A stretch of DNA of 64,000 bases from G958295935 sp965224235 (GCA_965224235.1 CBDCYP010000001.1:558001-622000), one strand, 5' to 3'; positions 45,301 to 55,585 are shown, counted from the first letter of the stretch. Numbers and translations are program-made. The notes: generated by a model not told the origin, from the sequence alone.

Positions 45301-45545
45301 CGGATTGGAACAAGTGTCCAGCTGTGGAAAGCGTGCCCGGAAGGCTTAGTGGGGCCTGGGTGTTCAAGGACACGCGGCTGCCCGTGTCGGCCCTTTTCGG
45401 CAACCTTGCGGAGGGCGCAACCGTTCACGACTTCATTAAGTGGTTTGGTGGGGTGGACGAAGCGCAGGTAAGAGCGGTCTTGGAGTTCATCGTGCAAGAC
45501 CTCGACGCCAAGGTCGCTAAGGTCTCGCATGCGAATCCTGTTTGA
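45297..45545 (+). CDS. DUF433 antitoxin (copy 1)
   Basis: An 82-residue DUF433 protein (KCPAVESVPGRLSGAWVFKDTRLPVSALFGNLAEG, FIKWFGGVDEAQVRAVLEF), the VapB-like winged-helix antitoxin usual for DUF5615 PIN-like toxins. AGAGAGGTGACTGT precedes the ATG. It overlaps hsdS1 and the toxin gene, so all three are co-translated. A second copy is at 48119. Confidence 0.88.
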   Translation: MTDWNKCPAVESVPGRLSGAWVFKDTRLPVSALFGNLAEGATVHDFIKWFGGVDEAQVRAVLEFIVQDLDAKVAKVSHANPV

Positions 45546-45864
45546 CCACAACGCGCCCCGGCAGCTTCGCCGTCACCTTATTGGTCATGACGTCGACGTG
45601 GCGGAGGAACGGGGGTGGGCAACGCTTGTCAACGGCGCGTTGCTGGATCGGGCTGAGGAAGCAGGGTATGAAGTCGTGATTACCGCAGATAAGAACATGC
45701 CATATCAGCAGAACCTGGGCCGCCGAAGCTTGGCATTGATCGTTCTCGGCGCGAACCGGTGGCCGCTCATTGAGCCGAGGATTGGGGATATTCGCAACGC
45801 CCTTGAAGGAGTACAGCCTGGTGAGGTGCGGGAAGTCCCCATACCGTTGAGAGGCGAGGGATAG
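45529..45864 (+). CDS. DUF5615 PIN-like toxin (copy 1)
   Basis: A 111-residue PIN-like protein: MRILFDHNAPRQLRRHLIGHDV with the first Asp, VNGALLDRAEEAGYEVVITADKNM with the second acidic cluster, and LGRRSLALIVLGANRWPLIEPR. Probably an RNase toxin neutralised by the DUF433 protein. It ends two bases before the GTG of an hsdR 5' stub, a border repeated after the second copy of the pair. Confidence 0.85.
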   Translation: MRILFDHNAPRQLRRHLIGHDVDVAEERGWATLVNGALLDRAEEAGYEVVITADKNMPYQQNLGRRSLALIVLGANRWPLIEPRIGDIRNALEGVQPGEVREVPIPLRGEG

Positions 45865-45865
45865 C

Positions 45866-45951
45866 GTGACCACCGACACCAGCGAGAAGGGGCTGGAGCG
45901 CCTCATCTGCACGGCGCTGACGGGCGCGCCCTGCGATGCGTGGCGGGAGAG
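45866..45951 (+). pseudogene. hsdR 5' stub 1
   Basis: GTG 45866 starts TTDTSEKGLERLICTALTG and then PCDAWRES, almost identical to the start of hsdR1 at 49614. The likeness ends at TGGCGGGAGAG and gives way to a DarT remnant. An equivalent stub is at 48727. Confidence 0.92.
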
Positions 45952-46110
45952 CTACAGGAATCCAGGCAGGCAGAATTCTTGATGGAATATTCGTTCCCGC
46001 GGGAGTTGATTTCGCGCATTGGCGTCCGCTCGCGCGCAATCCATGACCGAGCGCTGAGAGCGTCCGCCCATCGCCCTCCAATCGAAGTCAAGCCGGATTG
46101 GTACTATTAA
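45945..46110 (+). pseudogene. darT: darT C-terminal remnant
   Basis: Only the last ~54 codons of the DNA ADP-ribosyltransferase toxin remain: SRQAEFLMEYSFPRELISRIG, VRSRAIHDRALRASAHRPP and IEVKPDWYY. The N-terminal catalytic part is absent; in its place is the hsdR stub. The darG gene follows 21 bases later, as in normal darTG operons. Confidence 0.85.
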
Positions 46111-46131
46111 CAGCAGGCAGGGGGTTGGGCG

Positions 46132-48094
46132 ATGATCGAGTTTAAGACCGGCGACTTGTTCAGAGAGGATGTCGAGGCCCTAGTCAACAGCGTCAACTGC
46201 GTGGGCATTATGGGGCGCGGCATTGCGCTCCAGTTCAAGAAGGCATTCCCGTAGAACTTCAAGGCATACGCTGATGCCTGCGAACGCAAGGAAGTACTGC
46301 CAGGGCGCATGTTCGTTTTCGAGACTGGCGAACTGGCCAACCCTCGCTATATCATCAACTTCCCGACCAAGCGCCATTGGCGCGGCAAGAGCCGCATGGA
46401 GGATATCGAATCTGGTCTTGCGGCCCTGGCCCGAGAGATAAGAGAGCGCAACATCAGGTCGGTCGCCATTCCTCCTCTGGGCAGCGATCCAGGTGGGTTG
46501 AGCTGGTCTGAGGTACGTCCACGCATCGAAGCCGCACTGAGGGAGTTCGAGGGCTTGCAGGCCATCGTATTCGAACCGGGCAGCGCCCCCGCTGACGGAC
46601 GGCCTAACCGATCGACTAGTGTGCCAAAGATGACTGCGGGGCTGGCGGCGCTGGTCAGCTTGACGCACCGCTACCTCGGGGGCCTGCTTGATCCGTTCGT
46701 GACGCTGCTGGAGACACATAAGCTGATGTACTTCATGCAAGAAGCGGGTGAGCCGCTGAAACTGAGATTCGCCAAAGCCATTTACGGGCCATATGCAGAA
46801 AACCTACGGCATGTACTGAGGGAAATGGAAGGCCATCTGATATCGGGTTACCGTGATGGTGGAGACCTGCCCAACAAACAACTCGAACTCGTCCCCGGCG
46901 CCGTTGAGGACGCAGGTGCGTATCTCGAAGGTGTCTCTGGAACCAGGAACCGCCTGGACAGAGTGATCGAGTTGGTTGAAGGGTTCGAATCGTCCTTCGG
47001 ACTCGAACTGCTGGCGACGGTGCATTGGGTTGCCGCAGAGCGTCCATCCTCATCGGTGGAAGAGGTCATCACCCACACGTATGAGTGGGACCAGCGCAAA
47101 CGCCAGTTCTCCAATAGGGTGTCTAATAAGTCCCTCCGTCCTGAGCAATACCGGGCGGTCCGGGGTCAACCGTATGGGCCGGCCCGCCTCGTTGAAAGTA
47201 GATTCTTCGGCTTTGCTCAGAATGACAATTGTCTTTAGACACGCGCTTAGAGGGTGTCTATTAAGTCCCTCTGTCCTGAGCAATACCGGGCGGTCCGGGG
47301 TCAACCGTATGGGCCGGCCCGCCTCGTTGAAAGTAGATTCTTCGGCTTTGCTCAGAATGACAATTGTCTTTAGACACGCGCTTAGAGGGTGTCTATTAAG
47401 TCCCTCCGTCCTGAGCAATACCGGGCGGTCCGGGGTCAACCGTATGGGCCGGCCCGCCTCGTTGAAAGTAGATTCTTCGGCTTTGCTCAGAATGACAATT
47501 GTGGTTAGACACGCGCTTAGAGGGTGTCTATTAAGTCCCTCCGTCCTGAGCAATACCGGGCGGTCCGGGGTCAACCGTATGGGTCGGCCCGCCTCGTTGA
47601 AAGTAGATTCTTCGGCTTTGCTCAGAATGACAATTGTCTTTAGACACGCGCTTAGAGGGTGTCTATTAAGTCCCTCCGTCCTGAGCAATACCGGGCGGTC
47701 CGGGGTCAACCGTATGGGCCGGCCCGCCTCGTTGAAAGTAGATTCTTCGGCTTTGCTCAGAATGACAATTGTGGTTAGACACGCGCTTAGAGGGTGTCTA
47801 TTAAGTCCCTCCGTCCTGAGCAATACCGGGCGGTCCGGGGTCAACCGTATGGGTCGGCCCGCCTCGTTGAAAGTAGATTCTTCGGCTTTGCTCAGAATGA
47901 CAATTGTCTTTAGACACGCGCTTAGAGGGTGTCTAATAAGTCCCTCCGTCCTGAGCAATACCGGGCGGTCCGGGGTCAACCGTATGGGCCGGCCCGCCTC
48001 GTTGAAAGTAGATTCTTCGGCTTTGCTCAGAATGACAATTGTCTTTAGACACGCGCTTAGAGAGAAGGGTTGGCTTGAGTCGGGGTCTCCATAA
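46132..48094 (+). pseudogene. darG: darG antitoxin, nonsense codon plus tandem-array insertion
   Basis: The frame encodes the macro domain of DarG (IEFKTGDLFREDVEALVNSVNCVGIMGRGIAL), which removes ADP-ribose from DNA. TAG at 46252 (codon 41) follows KKAFP, where relatives have Glu. The frame then continues NFKAYADACERKEV, INFPTKRHWRGKS, and through the C-terminal DarT-binding domain to YEWDQRKRQFS. There a 945-bp tandem array (47116-48060) enters; beyond it REKGWLESGSP and TAA 48092 are the native last residues in another frame. Both partners of the module are therefore dead. Confidence 0.88.
47116..48060 (+). repeat. MITE3-derived tandem array, seven units of 135 bp
   Basis: Units begin at 47116, 47251, 47386, 47521, 47656, 47791 and 47926. 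Each is a MITE3 with a changed right end (TTTAGACACGCGCTTAG). Units 3 and 5 share GTGGTTAGAC and units 4 and 6 share GGGTCGGCC, so a 270-bp dimer has itself been duplicated. As 135 is a multiple of three, long open frames exist on both strands (about 45 residues per unit), but these are not real genes. It lies inside darG. Confidence 0.96.
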
Positions 48095-48118
48095 TGCAAT
48101 CGAAAGAGAGGTGACTGT

Positions 48119-48358
48119 ATGACGAACTGGAGCAAGTGCCCGGCGGTCGAGAGTGTGCCCGGCAAGGTGAGTGGCAACTGGGTGTTCAAGGGCACCCGTT
48201 TGCCGGTCTACGCCCTGTTCGAGAACCTTGCGGAGGGGGCAACGATCTACGACTTCATCGAATGGTTCGGCGGAGTGGAGGAATCGGAGGTGAAGGCGGC
48301 ACTGGAGCACGTGGCGCAGGAACTCCGGGCCAAGGTCGTCCATGCGAATCCTGTTTGA
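48119..48358 (+). CDS. DUF433 antitoxin (copy 2)
   Basis: A 79-residue paralogue of the protein at 45297 (KCPAVESVPGKVSGNWVFKGTRLPVYALFENLAEG, FIEWFGGVEESEVKAALEH). The upstream string AAAGAGAGGTGACTGTATGACG is the same as at copy 1, which shows that the DUF433-DUF5615-hsdR-stub block was duplicated as a unit. It appears intact although its toxin gene is broken. Confidence 0.85.
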   Translation: MTNWSKCPAVESVPGKVSGNWVFKGTRLPVYALFENLAEGATIYDFIEWFGGVEESEVKAALEHVAQELRAKVVHANPV

Positions 48359-48725
48359 TTACGGGACGCCCAGGCAATTGCGCCGCCAGCTCTTCGGCCA
48401 TGACGTGTCGCAGAGGCCAGGGAGCACGGCTGGGGCGCCTTGTCCAACGGGGAGTTGCTGGAGCGGGCTGAAGAAGCAGGGTATGAAGTCGTGATTACCG
48501 GAGACAAGAACATGCGGTATCAGCAGAATCTCTCGGATAGGAGGCTGGCAATTGTGGGTCTGATGAAGGCGATATGGCTTTTCGGCAGACTCCAAATTGT
48601 GGGTCTGGTGAAGGCGATACGGCTTTTTCGGCAGACTCCAAATCGAAGAGATTCGAGGCGCCGTCGCCGCGACTCAGCCCGGAGAGTTGAGAGAAGTCCA
48701 CATCCCGATGAAAGGCGAGGCATAG
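48342..48725 (+). pseudogene. DUF5615 toxin (copy 2), frameshifted, with internal duplication
   Basis: ATG 48342 gives MRILFDYGTPRQLRRQLFGHDV, and then a frame change near 48410. LSNGELLERAEEAGYEVVITGDKNMRYQQNLSDRRLAI follows in the second frame. A ~46-base tandem duplication (CAAATTGTGGGTCTG...GGCAGACTCC) lies at 48553-48645, after which IEEIRGAVAATQPGELREVHIPMKGEA completes the protein in yet another phase. It cannot make active toxin. Confidence 0.85.
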
Positions 48726-48726
48726 C

Positions 48727-48811
48727 GTGACCACCGACACCAGCGAGAAGGGGCTGGAGCGCCTCATGTGCACGGCGCTGACGGGCGCGCCCTGCGACGC
48801 GTGGCGGGAGA
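48727..48811 (+). pseudogene. hsdR 5' stub 2
   Basis: GTG 48727 starts TTDTSEKGLERLMCTALTG and PCDAWREN, matching hsdR1 codons 1-28, and ends at TGGCGGGAG like stub 1. The next cassette (VapBC) follows. Confidence 0.92.
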
Positions 48812-48853
48812 ACGTCATATAATGTGAATCACAATTTCTGTGAGGCTGTGGTA

Positions 48854-49192
48854 ATGAAGAACATCACTGTATCGGTTGACGAGGAGACCCATCGACTGGC
48901 CCGCATCCGGGCGGCGGAGTTGGACACGTCGGTCTCGGCACTGGTACGAGAGTACCTGAGAAGCCTGGCGCCCGCTCAAGCTGGGGGCGCGCGGGTGGAG
49001 TCCGAGGCTGAATGGAACCGTCGGGGCAGACGCCTGAAAGACGTCATTGAGGACATTCGCTCTACGCGGAGCGGGTTCAAGGCAGCCGACAATCTGCCTC
49101 GTGAGGAACTATATGATCGGGCCAGATCCAGGGCCGAGGCCCAAGAGGCGGCTGCCGTCGAGCGACAGGAACGCGCACGAGGGCAAGGGTGA
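48854..49192 (+). CDS. vapB: VapB-type antitoxin
   Basis: A 112-residue antitoxin. ATG 48854 opens MKNITVSVDEETHRLARIRAAELDTSVSALVREYL, a ribbon-helix-helix DNA-binding domain, followed by a charged linker that would occupy the toxin active site. An alternative ATG-like start ten codons upstream is less likely because it falls in the hsdR-stub border. Stop and toxin start overlap (TGATG). Confidence 0.85.
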   Translation: MKNITVSVDEETHRLARIRAAELDTSVSALVREYLRSLAPAQAGGARVESEAEWNRRGRRLKDVIEDIRSTRSGFKAADNLPREELYDRARSRAEAQEAAAVERQERARGQG

Positions 49193-49602
49193 TGCGGTTC
49201 GTCGATACAAACGTATTGATATACGCGGTTAGCCCGGCGCCCGTCGAAGCTGAGAAACAGCGGGCGGCCCAGCGCCTATTAAACGCTGGTGACCTAGCCC
49301 TTTCGGCGCAGGTCTTGCAGGAGTTCTACCATCAGGCAACCGGGCCAACCCGGCGGGAACCACTGACCAGCGCCCAGGCCTTGGGATTCCTTAGCTCCAT
49401 AGACGATTTCCCAATACAGCCAGTCACCCAGGATCTGTTCCACGCCGCCGTAGCAATCAGCCGTCGCTTTGGGCTGTCGTACTGGGATGGGGCGATTCTT
49501 GCCGCAGCTCGTGCCCTCGACTGCGATGCAGTGTACTCCGAAGACTTCAGTTCGGAGCAAGACTACGACGGGCTGCGTGTGATAAACCCATTCACCGAAT
49601 AG
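49192..49602 (+). CDS. vapC: VapC-type PIN RNase toxin
   Basis: A 136-residue PIN protein: MRFVDTNVLIYAV (Asp 5), SAQVLQEFYHQAT (Glu near 43), YWDGAILAAA (Asp near 99) and VYSEDF. The full acidic triad is present, so it should be an active endoribonuclease. It ends 11 bases before the hsdR1 start, in the last cassette before hsdR1. Confidence 0.9.
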   Translation: MRFVDTNVLIYAVSPAPVEAEKQRAAQRLLNAGDLALSAQVLQEFYHQATGPTRREPLTSAQALGFLSSIDDFPIQPVTQDLFHAAVAISRRFGLSYWDGAILAAARALDCDAVYSEDFSSEQDYDGLRVINPFTE

Positions 49603-49613
49603 CGGAGTCGCTC

Positions 49614-52600
49614 GTGACCACCGACACCACCGAGAAGGGGTTGGAGCGCCTCATCTGCACGGCGCTGACGGGCGCGCCCTGCGATGCGGGGCGGGAGAGC
49701 GTGGTGCGCGAACGGCCGTCCAGCTACGGCCCCGGCTGGACATGCGGCGATCCGCAGGACTACGACCGGGAGTACTGCGTGGACCTCGCTCAGCTCTCCG
49801 CCTTCCTCCGCGCCACCCAGCCCAACGCCGCCGAGTCGCTGGATCTTGGCCAGGACAGCCCGACGCGGCGCAAGTTCCTGGCCCGGCTGCAAGGGGAGAT
49901 CAGCAAGCGGGGAACCGTAGACGTGCTGCGCAAGGGCGTCAAGCACGGGCCGCACCAGATCGACCTGCTCTACGGCACGCCGTCGCCGGGGAACGAGAAG
50001 GCCAATGTCCGGTACGGGCAGAACCGGTTCAGCGTGACGAGGCAGCTCCGCTACAGCCGCGACCAAACCCAGTTTGCCCTGGACCTGTGCTTGTTCATCA
50101 ACGGCCTGCCCGTCGCCACCTTCGAGCTCAAGAACAGCCTGACCAAGCAGACGGTGGACGACGCCGTAGAGCAGTACAAGCGGGACCGGCATCCCAGCGA
50201 GAAGCTCTTTGAGCTTGGCCGCTGTCTGGTCCACTTCGCCGTGGACGACCACGAGGTGAGGTTCTGCACCCACCTGCGGGGCAAGGAGTCGTGGTTTCTG
50301 CCCTTCAACCGGGGGTGGAACGGCGGCGCGGGCAATCCGCCGAACCCCAACGGCCTCAAGACCGACTACCTGTGGAAGGAGGTCCTCACCCGAGACGGGC
50401 TAACCGACATCATCGAGAACTACGCCCAGATCGTGGAGACGAGGGACGAGAAGACGGGCCGCAAGAAGCGGGAGCAGATATGGCCCCGCTACCACCAGTT
50501 GGCAGTGGTGCGCAGGCTGTTGTCAGACGCGTCCAGCAGAGGAGTCGGCCCCAAGTATCTGATTCAGCACTCGGCGGGCAGTGGCAAGTCCAAATCCATC
50601 GCGTGGCTAGCCCACCAGTTGATTGGGCTGGAGCAGGACGGCAGCGCGCTTTTCGACTCGGTGATTGTGGTTACGGACCGGAGGCTGTTGGACAAGCAGA
50701 TCAGCGACAACATCAAGCAGTTCGCCCAGGTCGGCTCCGTGGTGGGCCATGCCGAAAGCTCCGGCCACCTCCGCGCGCTGCTCCAGGATGGCAAGCGCAT
50801 CGTCATCACCACCGTTCAGAAGTTCCCGTACATCATCGACGCCATCGGGAACGAGCACCGGGGGCGCAAGTTCGCCATCATCATCGACGAGGCCCATTCG
50901 AGCCAGGGCGGGCGAACGTCGGCGTCGGTGTCCAGGGCTCTGGGCGAAGCCGGTGTTGAAGAAGAAGACGAGACCACCGAGGACAAGATCAACCGGCTGA
51001 TGGAGTCGAAGAAGCTCCTGCCCAACGCCAGCTACTTCGCCTTCACCGCCACCCCCAAGAACAAGACCCTGGAGATATTCGGCGACCCGTCGCCAGAGGG
51101 CGGGAAGACGAGGCACGCGCCCTTCCACTCCTACACCATGAAGCAGGCGGTCCTGGAGGGGTTCATCATCGACGTGCTGGAACGCTACACGCCGGTGGAC
51201 AGCTACTACCGGCTGGTGAAGACGGCAGAGGGCGACCCGGAGTTCGACACCAAGCGGGCTGGGAAGAAGCTGCGCCGCTATGTGGAGGACCACGACCACG
51301 CCATCCGCCTCAAGGCGGAGATCATGGTGGACCACTTCCATGAGCAGGTGACGGGCCTGCGGAAAATCGGCGGGCAGGCGCGGGCCATGGTGGTCACGAG
51401 CAGCATCCAGCGGGCCATCAGCTACTACTATGCCATCCAGGACTACTTGTCAGAGCGCAAAAGCCCCTACCGGGCCATCACCGCCTTCTCCGGTGAGCAC
51501 GACTACGACGGCGCCAAGGTCACCGAGGCGTCCCTCAACGGCTTCTCGTCTAATCGGATTGCCGAAAAGATTCAGGAAAACCCCTATCGCTTCCTGGTCT
51601 GCGCCGACAAGTTCCAGACCGGCTACGACGAACCGTTGCTGCACACGATGTACGTGGACAAGATTCTGTCCGGCGTCAAGGCGGTGCAAACGCTGTCGCG
51701 TCTCAACCGGGCGCATCCCAGGAAGCACGACGCCTTCGTGCTGGACTTCGCCAACGACGCCGACACGATCCAGGACGCCTTCGCCGACTACTACCGGACC
51801 ACGGTCCTTGCAGAAGAGACCGACCCAGACAGGCTGCACGACCTCAAAGCGGCGCTCGACGGCTTTCAGATCTACAGTCCGACCCAAGTGGACGAGTTGG
51901 TGGAGCGGTACCTTTCCGGCGCCGACCGCGACCAGCTGGATCCCATCCTGGACGCCTGCGTCGCGCTCTACCGGGAGCAGCTGGACGAGGACGGCCAGGT
52001 GGACTTCAAGGGCAAGGCGAAGGCGTTCCTCCGGACCTACGGGTTCCTGGCCGCAATCCTGCCCTACGCCAACGCCGAGTGGGAGAAGCTCTCCATCTTC
52101 CTGACCTTCCTCGTTCCAAAGCTGCCCGCTCCCATTGAGGACGACCTGTCGAAGGGGATTCTCGAAGCCATCGACATGGACAGCTACAGGATGGAGAAGC
52201 AGGCGGTGCGGGACATCCAGCTTCCCGATGAGGACGCGGAGATCGAGCCGGTATCCACCAGCGGCGGCGGGCAGAAGCCGGAACCGGAGATGGAGCTGCT
52301 CTCCAACATCGTCAAGGAGTTCAACAACCGGTTCGGCAACATCGAGTGGAAGGACCAGGACAAGATCGAGAAGGTGATTGCCGAAGAGTTGCCGGCAAAG
52401 GTTGCCGGGGACAGGGCGTACCAGAACGCAATGGCCAACTCCGACCAGCAGAACGCCCGGATCGAACACGACAAGGCACTGGAACGGGCCATGGCCGACT
52501 ATGTGGCGGACCCAATCGAGCTGTTCAAACAGTTCAGCGACGACGATTCGTTCCGCCGGTGGCTCTCCGAGATGGTCTTCGCCGCTACGTACAACGAACC

Positions 52601-52643
52601 CACCGCCGCGGCCAGCGCGTCAAGAATTCCGGTTGTCCGATAG
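49614..52643 (+). CDS. hsdR: Type I restriction enzyme motor/nuclease subunit HsdR1
   Basis: A 1009-residue HsdR. The N-terminal PD-(D/E)xK nuclease has its active site around LPVATFELKNSLTKQ near residue 170. The SF2 motor has Walker A HSAGSGKSKSIAW near residue 322, IIDEAHSSQGG near residue 423, FTATPKNKT near residue 477, and late helicase motifs (KFQTGYDEPLLHTMY, LSRLNRAHP) near residues 665-700. The C-terminal helical domain meets HsdM. GTG 49614 matches the starts of both stubs. The gene is intact and completes system 1 (HsdM1, HsdS1, HsdR1). Confidence 0.95.
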   Translation: MTTDTTEKGLERLICTALTGAPCDAGRESVVRERPSSYGPGWTCGDPQDYDREYCVDLAQLSAFLRATQPNAAESLDLGQDSPTRRKFLARLQGEISKRGTVDVLRKGVKHGPHQIDLLYGTPSPGNEKANVRYGQNRFSVTRQLRYSRDQTQFALDLCLFINGLPVATFELKNSLTKQTVDDAVEQYKRDRHPSEKLFELGRCLVHFAVDDHEVRFCTHLRGKESWFLPFNRGWNGGAGNPPNPNGLKTDYLWKEVLTRDGLTDIIENYAQIVETRDEKTGRKKREQIWPRYHQLAVVRRLLSDASSRGVGPKYLIQHSAGSGKSKSIAWLAHQLIGLEQDGSALFDSVIVVTDRRLLDKQISDNIKQFAQVGSVVGHAESSGHLRALLQDGKRIVITTVQKFPYIIDAIGNEHRGRKFAIIIDEAHSSQGGRTSASVSRALGEAGVEEEDETTEDKINRLMESKKLLPNASYFAFTATPKNKTLEIFGDPSPEGGKTRHAPFHSYTMKQAVLEGFIIDVLERYTPVDSYYRLVKTAEGDPEFDTKRAGKKLRRYVEDHDHAIRLKAEIMVDHFHEQVTGLRKIGGQARAMVVTSSIQRAISYYYAIQDYLSERKSPYRAITAFSGEHDYDGAKVTEASLNGFSSNRIAEKIQENPYRFLVCADKFQTGYDEPLLHTMYVDKILSGVKAVQTLSRLNRAHPRKHDAFVLDFANDADTIQDAFADYYRTTVLAEETDPDRLHDLKAALDGFQIYSPTQVDELVERYLSGADRDQLDPILDACVALYREQLDEDGQVDFKGKAKAFLRTYGFLAAILPYANAEWEKLSIFLTFLVPKLPAPIEDDLSKGILEAIDMDSYRMEKQAVRDIQLPDEDAEIEPVSTSGGGQKPEPEMELLSNIVKEFNNRFGNIEWKDQDKIEKVIAEELPAKVAGDRAYQNAMANSDQQNARIEHDKALERAMADYVADPIELFKQFSDDDSFRRWLSEMVFAATYNEPTAAASASRIPVVR

Positions 52644-52715
52644 AAGCTGGGGACTGCCAGCCTCTATGATCCGAGCGGCTTAGGAAATACAACACAGGAA
52701 TGATCGAGGAGGGAT

Positions 52716-52904
52716 ATGGCGCCCCCAAACATTCGCGGTAGAGATGGCAAGAAGGCGAAGATGGATCCTAAGGCAAGGCCATTCAAAGAACCACCGGTTG
52801 AACCAGGAACTCTCACCGCTGGGGGGGATCCCAAAAAAGCGGTTCCCAAAGCCCCGGTCTTTCGCAAGCCGCCGGGAACCAAGCCATCGAAGAATTCCGA
52901 ATAG
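52716..52904 (+). CDS. Small basic, proline-rich hypothetical protein
   Basis: A 62-residue ORF with a very good ribosome site (GAGGAGGGAT before ATG 52716). The product is Lys/Pro-rich (MAPPNIRGRDGKKAKMDPKA, GGDPKKAVPKAPVFRKPPG), low in complexity and probably disordered. No family is recognised. It follows hsdR1 by 70 bases. Confidence 0.5.
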   Translation: MAPPNIRGRDGKKAKMDPKARPFKEPPVEPGTLTAGGDPKKAVPKAPVFRKPPGTKPSKNSE

Positions 52905-53433
52905 CTATATGCATGCGACAAGGCGCCGTGCTCCTCCGGCCCGTTGGCCTTTGTCTGCTTGCAAACCAGTGCTGTCGGACGTTCCGGAGCTACTCCATGG
53001 TGGAGGATGGAACTCGGTGGAGGTGACCCGGCGTTCCACGGCCCGGGCCAAGTGGCGCAGTGTCTCGCTGCGGCGGGAGGCGAAGACCTCGGCACATGTC
53101 AATGTGAGCACATAGAAGAATCTAGGCCATCCAGACGGCATGCCAGGCCCCTCTTACCCAGACCCCTCGGCTTCGCTCGGGGTGACATGGAGTACGGCAT
53201 GCCCGGCCCCTCTTACCCAGACCCCTCGGCTTCGCTCGGGGTGACATGGGCGGTACTCAGGGTGACATGAACGGCATGCCCGGCCCCTCTTACCCAGACC
53301 CCTCGGCTTCGCTCGGGGTGACATGGAGTCCGGATAGCGTTTTTGACTGTTTGCCGTTGCCTATGGATGACCAGGAACGTATTCTTGGATACTGCCAAAG
53401 GACAATCCGACAAGGCTCACGGAAGGGATTCAG
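52905..53433. other. Intergenic region between the two restriction operons
   Basis: No gene is supported here. The stretch holds the ~55-bp direct repeats at 53136-53326 and little else that can be recognised; it presumably contains the promoter of the second operon. Confidence 0.5.
53136..53326 (+). repeat. Three direct repeats of ~55 bp
   Basis: Each unit runs CGGCATGCC(A/C)GGCCCC to CGGCTTCGCTCGGGGTGACATGG, starting near 53136, 53194 and 53272. The core GGCTTCGCTCGGGGTGACA resembles that of MITE3 (GGCTTTGCTCAGAATGACA). Confidence 0.85.
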
Positions 53434-53675
53434 ATGACTTCAACCAAGCGACTGTTGCCCACGGGCGAGCGCTGGCGCGGTTGCGGCGCGGAGACGGCAA
53501 TCGGTTCTTTCTTTCTGTCCGGCCACGACAAGGCCGCCGAGTCTGCGGTCATCTCGGTGGAGTACGGAGGGGTTCCGACGTTTCTGGTACGGCATGGCTA
53601 CGGACCGGGCGGCAAGAACCCCAGGCGCGAGGCGGACAGACGGCGGGCCGAAGCCAAGCGTGGGAGGAAGGCTCG

Positions 53676-53679
<4 letters not shown>
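53434..53679 (+). CDS. Small conserved hypothetical protein upstream of hsdM2
   Basis: An 81-residue protein (MTSTKRLLPTGERWRGCGAET, FFLSGHDKAAESAVISVEYGGVPTFLVRHGYGPGG) ending in a very basic tail (RREADRRRAEAKRGRKAR). It overlaps the hsdM2 start by four bases (ATGA), so it is the first gene of the second restriction operon. The function is unknown; the basic tail suggests nucleic-acid contact. Confidence 0.65.
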
Positions 53680-55276
<1,597 letters not shown>

Positions 55277-55280
<4 letters not shown>

Positions 55281-55585
55281 TTCCGGTTATACAGGGGCAA
55301 GAGGATGAGTTGAGGCGTCTGTGCGTCCGTTACGACGTCCAGCGGCTTGACCTGTTCGGATCAGCGGCAACGGGTAGGTACGATCCGGACGAGAGCGACC
55401 TGGATTTTCTGGTGGAGTTTCAGCAGCCGCCTGCCGCAGGCTACGCGAATGCCTATTTCGGCCTGCTGAAATCCCTGGAGCGGCTCTTTGGGCGGCCTGT
55501 GGACCTGGTGGTGGAATCGGCCATCAGGAACCCGTATTTCCGGGAATCCGTTGAGGAAACCAGGGAGTTGGTCTATGCGGCGTGA
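55277..55585 (+). CDS. MNT-type nucleotidyltransferase antitoxin (MntA-like)
   Basis: A 102-residue minimal nucleotidyltransferase with the signature GSAATGRYDPDESDLDFLVEF (G-S ... D-x-D) near residue 26. In MntA/HepT modules it adenylylates and silences the HEPN toxin. It overlaps hsdM2 by four bases and the HEPN gene by eleven. The partner is broken, so the antitoxin is now alone. Confidence 0.85.

Noticed and set aside
47116..48060. CRISPR array
   Set aside because: Units are 135 bp, nearly identical throughout and have no unique spacers; no cas genes are near.
46976..48195. Long open frames on both strands across the 135-bp array (373 and 381 residues)
   Set aside because: They are produced by a repeat whose length is a multiple of three and consist only of the repeated 45-residue peptide.
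51450..52469. 339-residue minus-strand open frame
   Set aside because: Shadow of hsdR1; no recognisable domain and no ribosome site.
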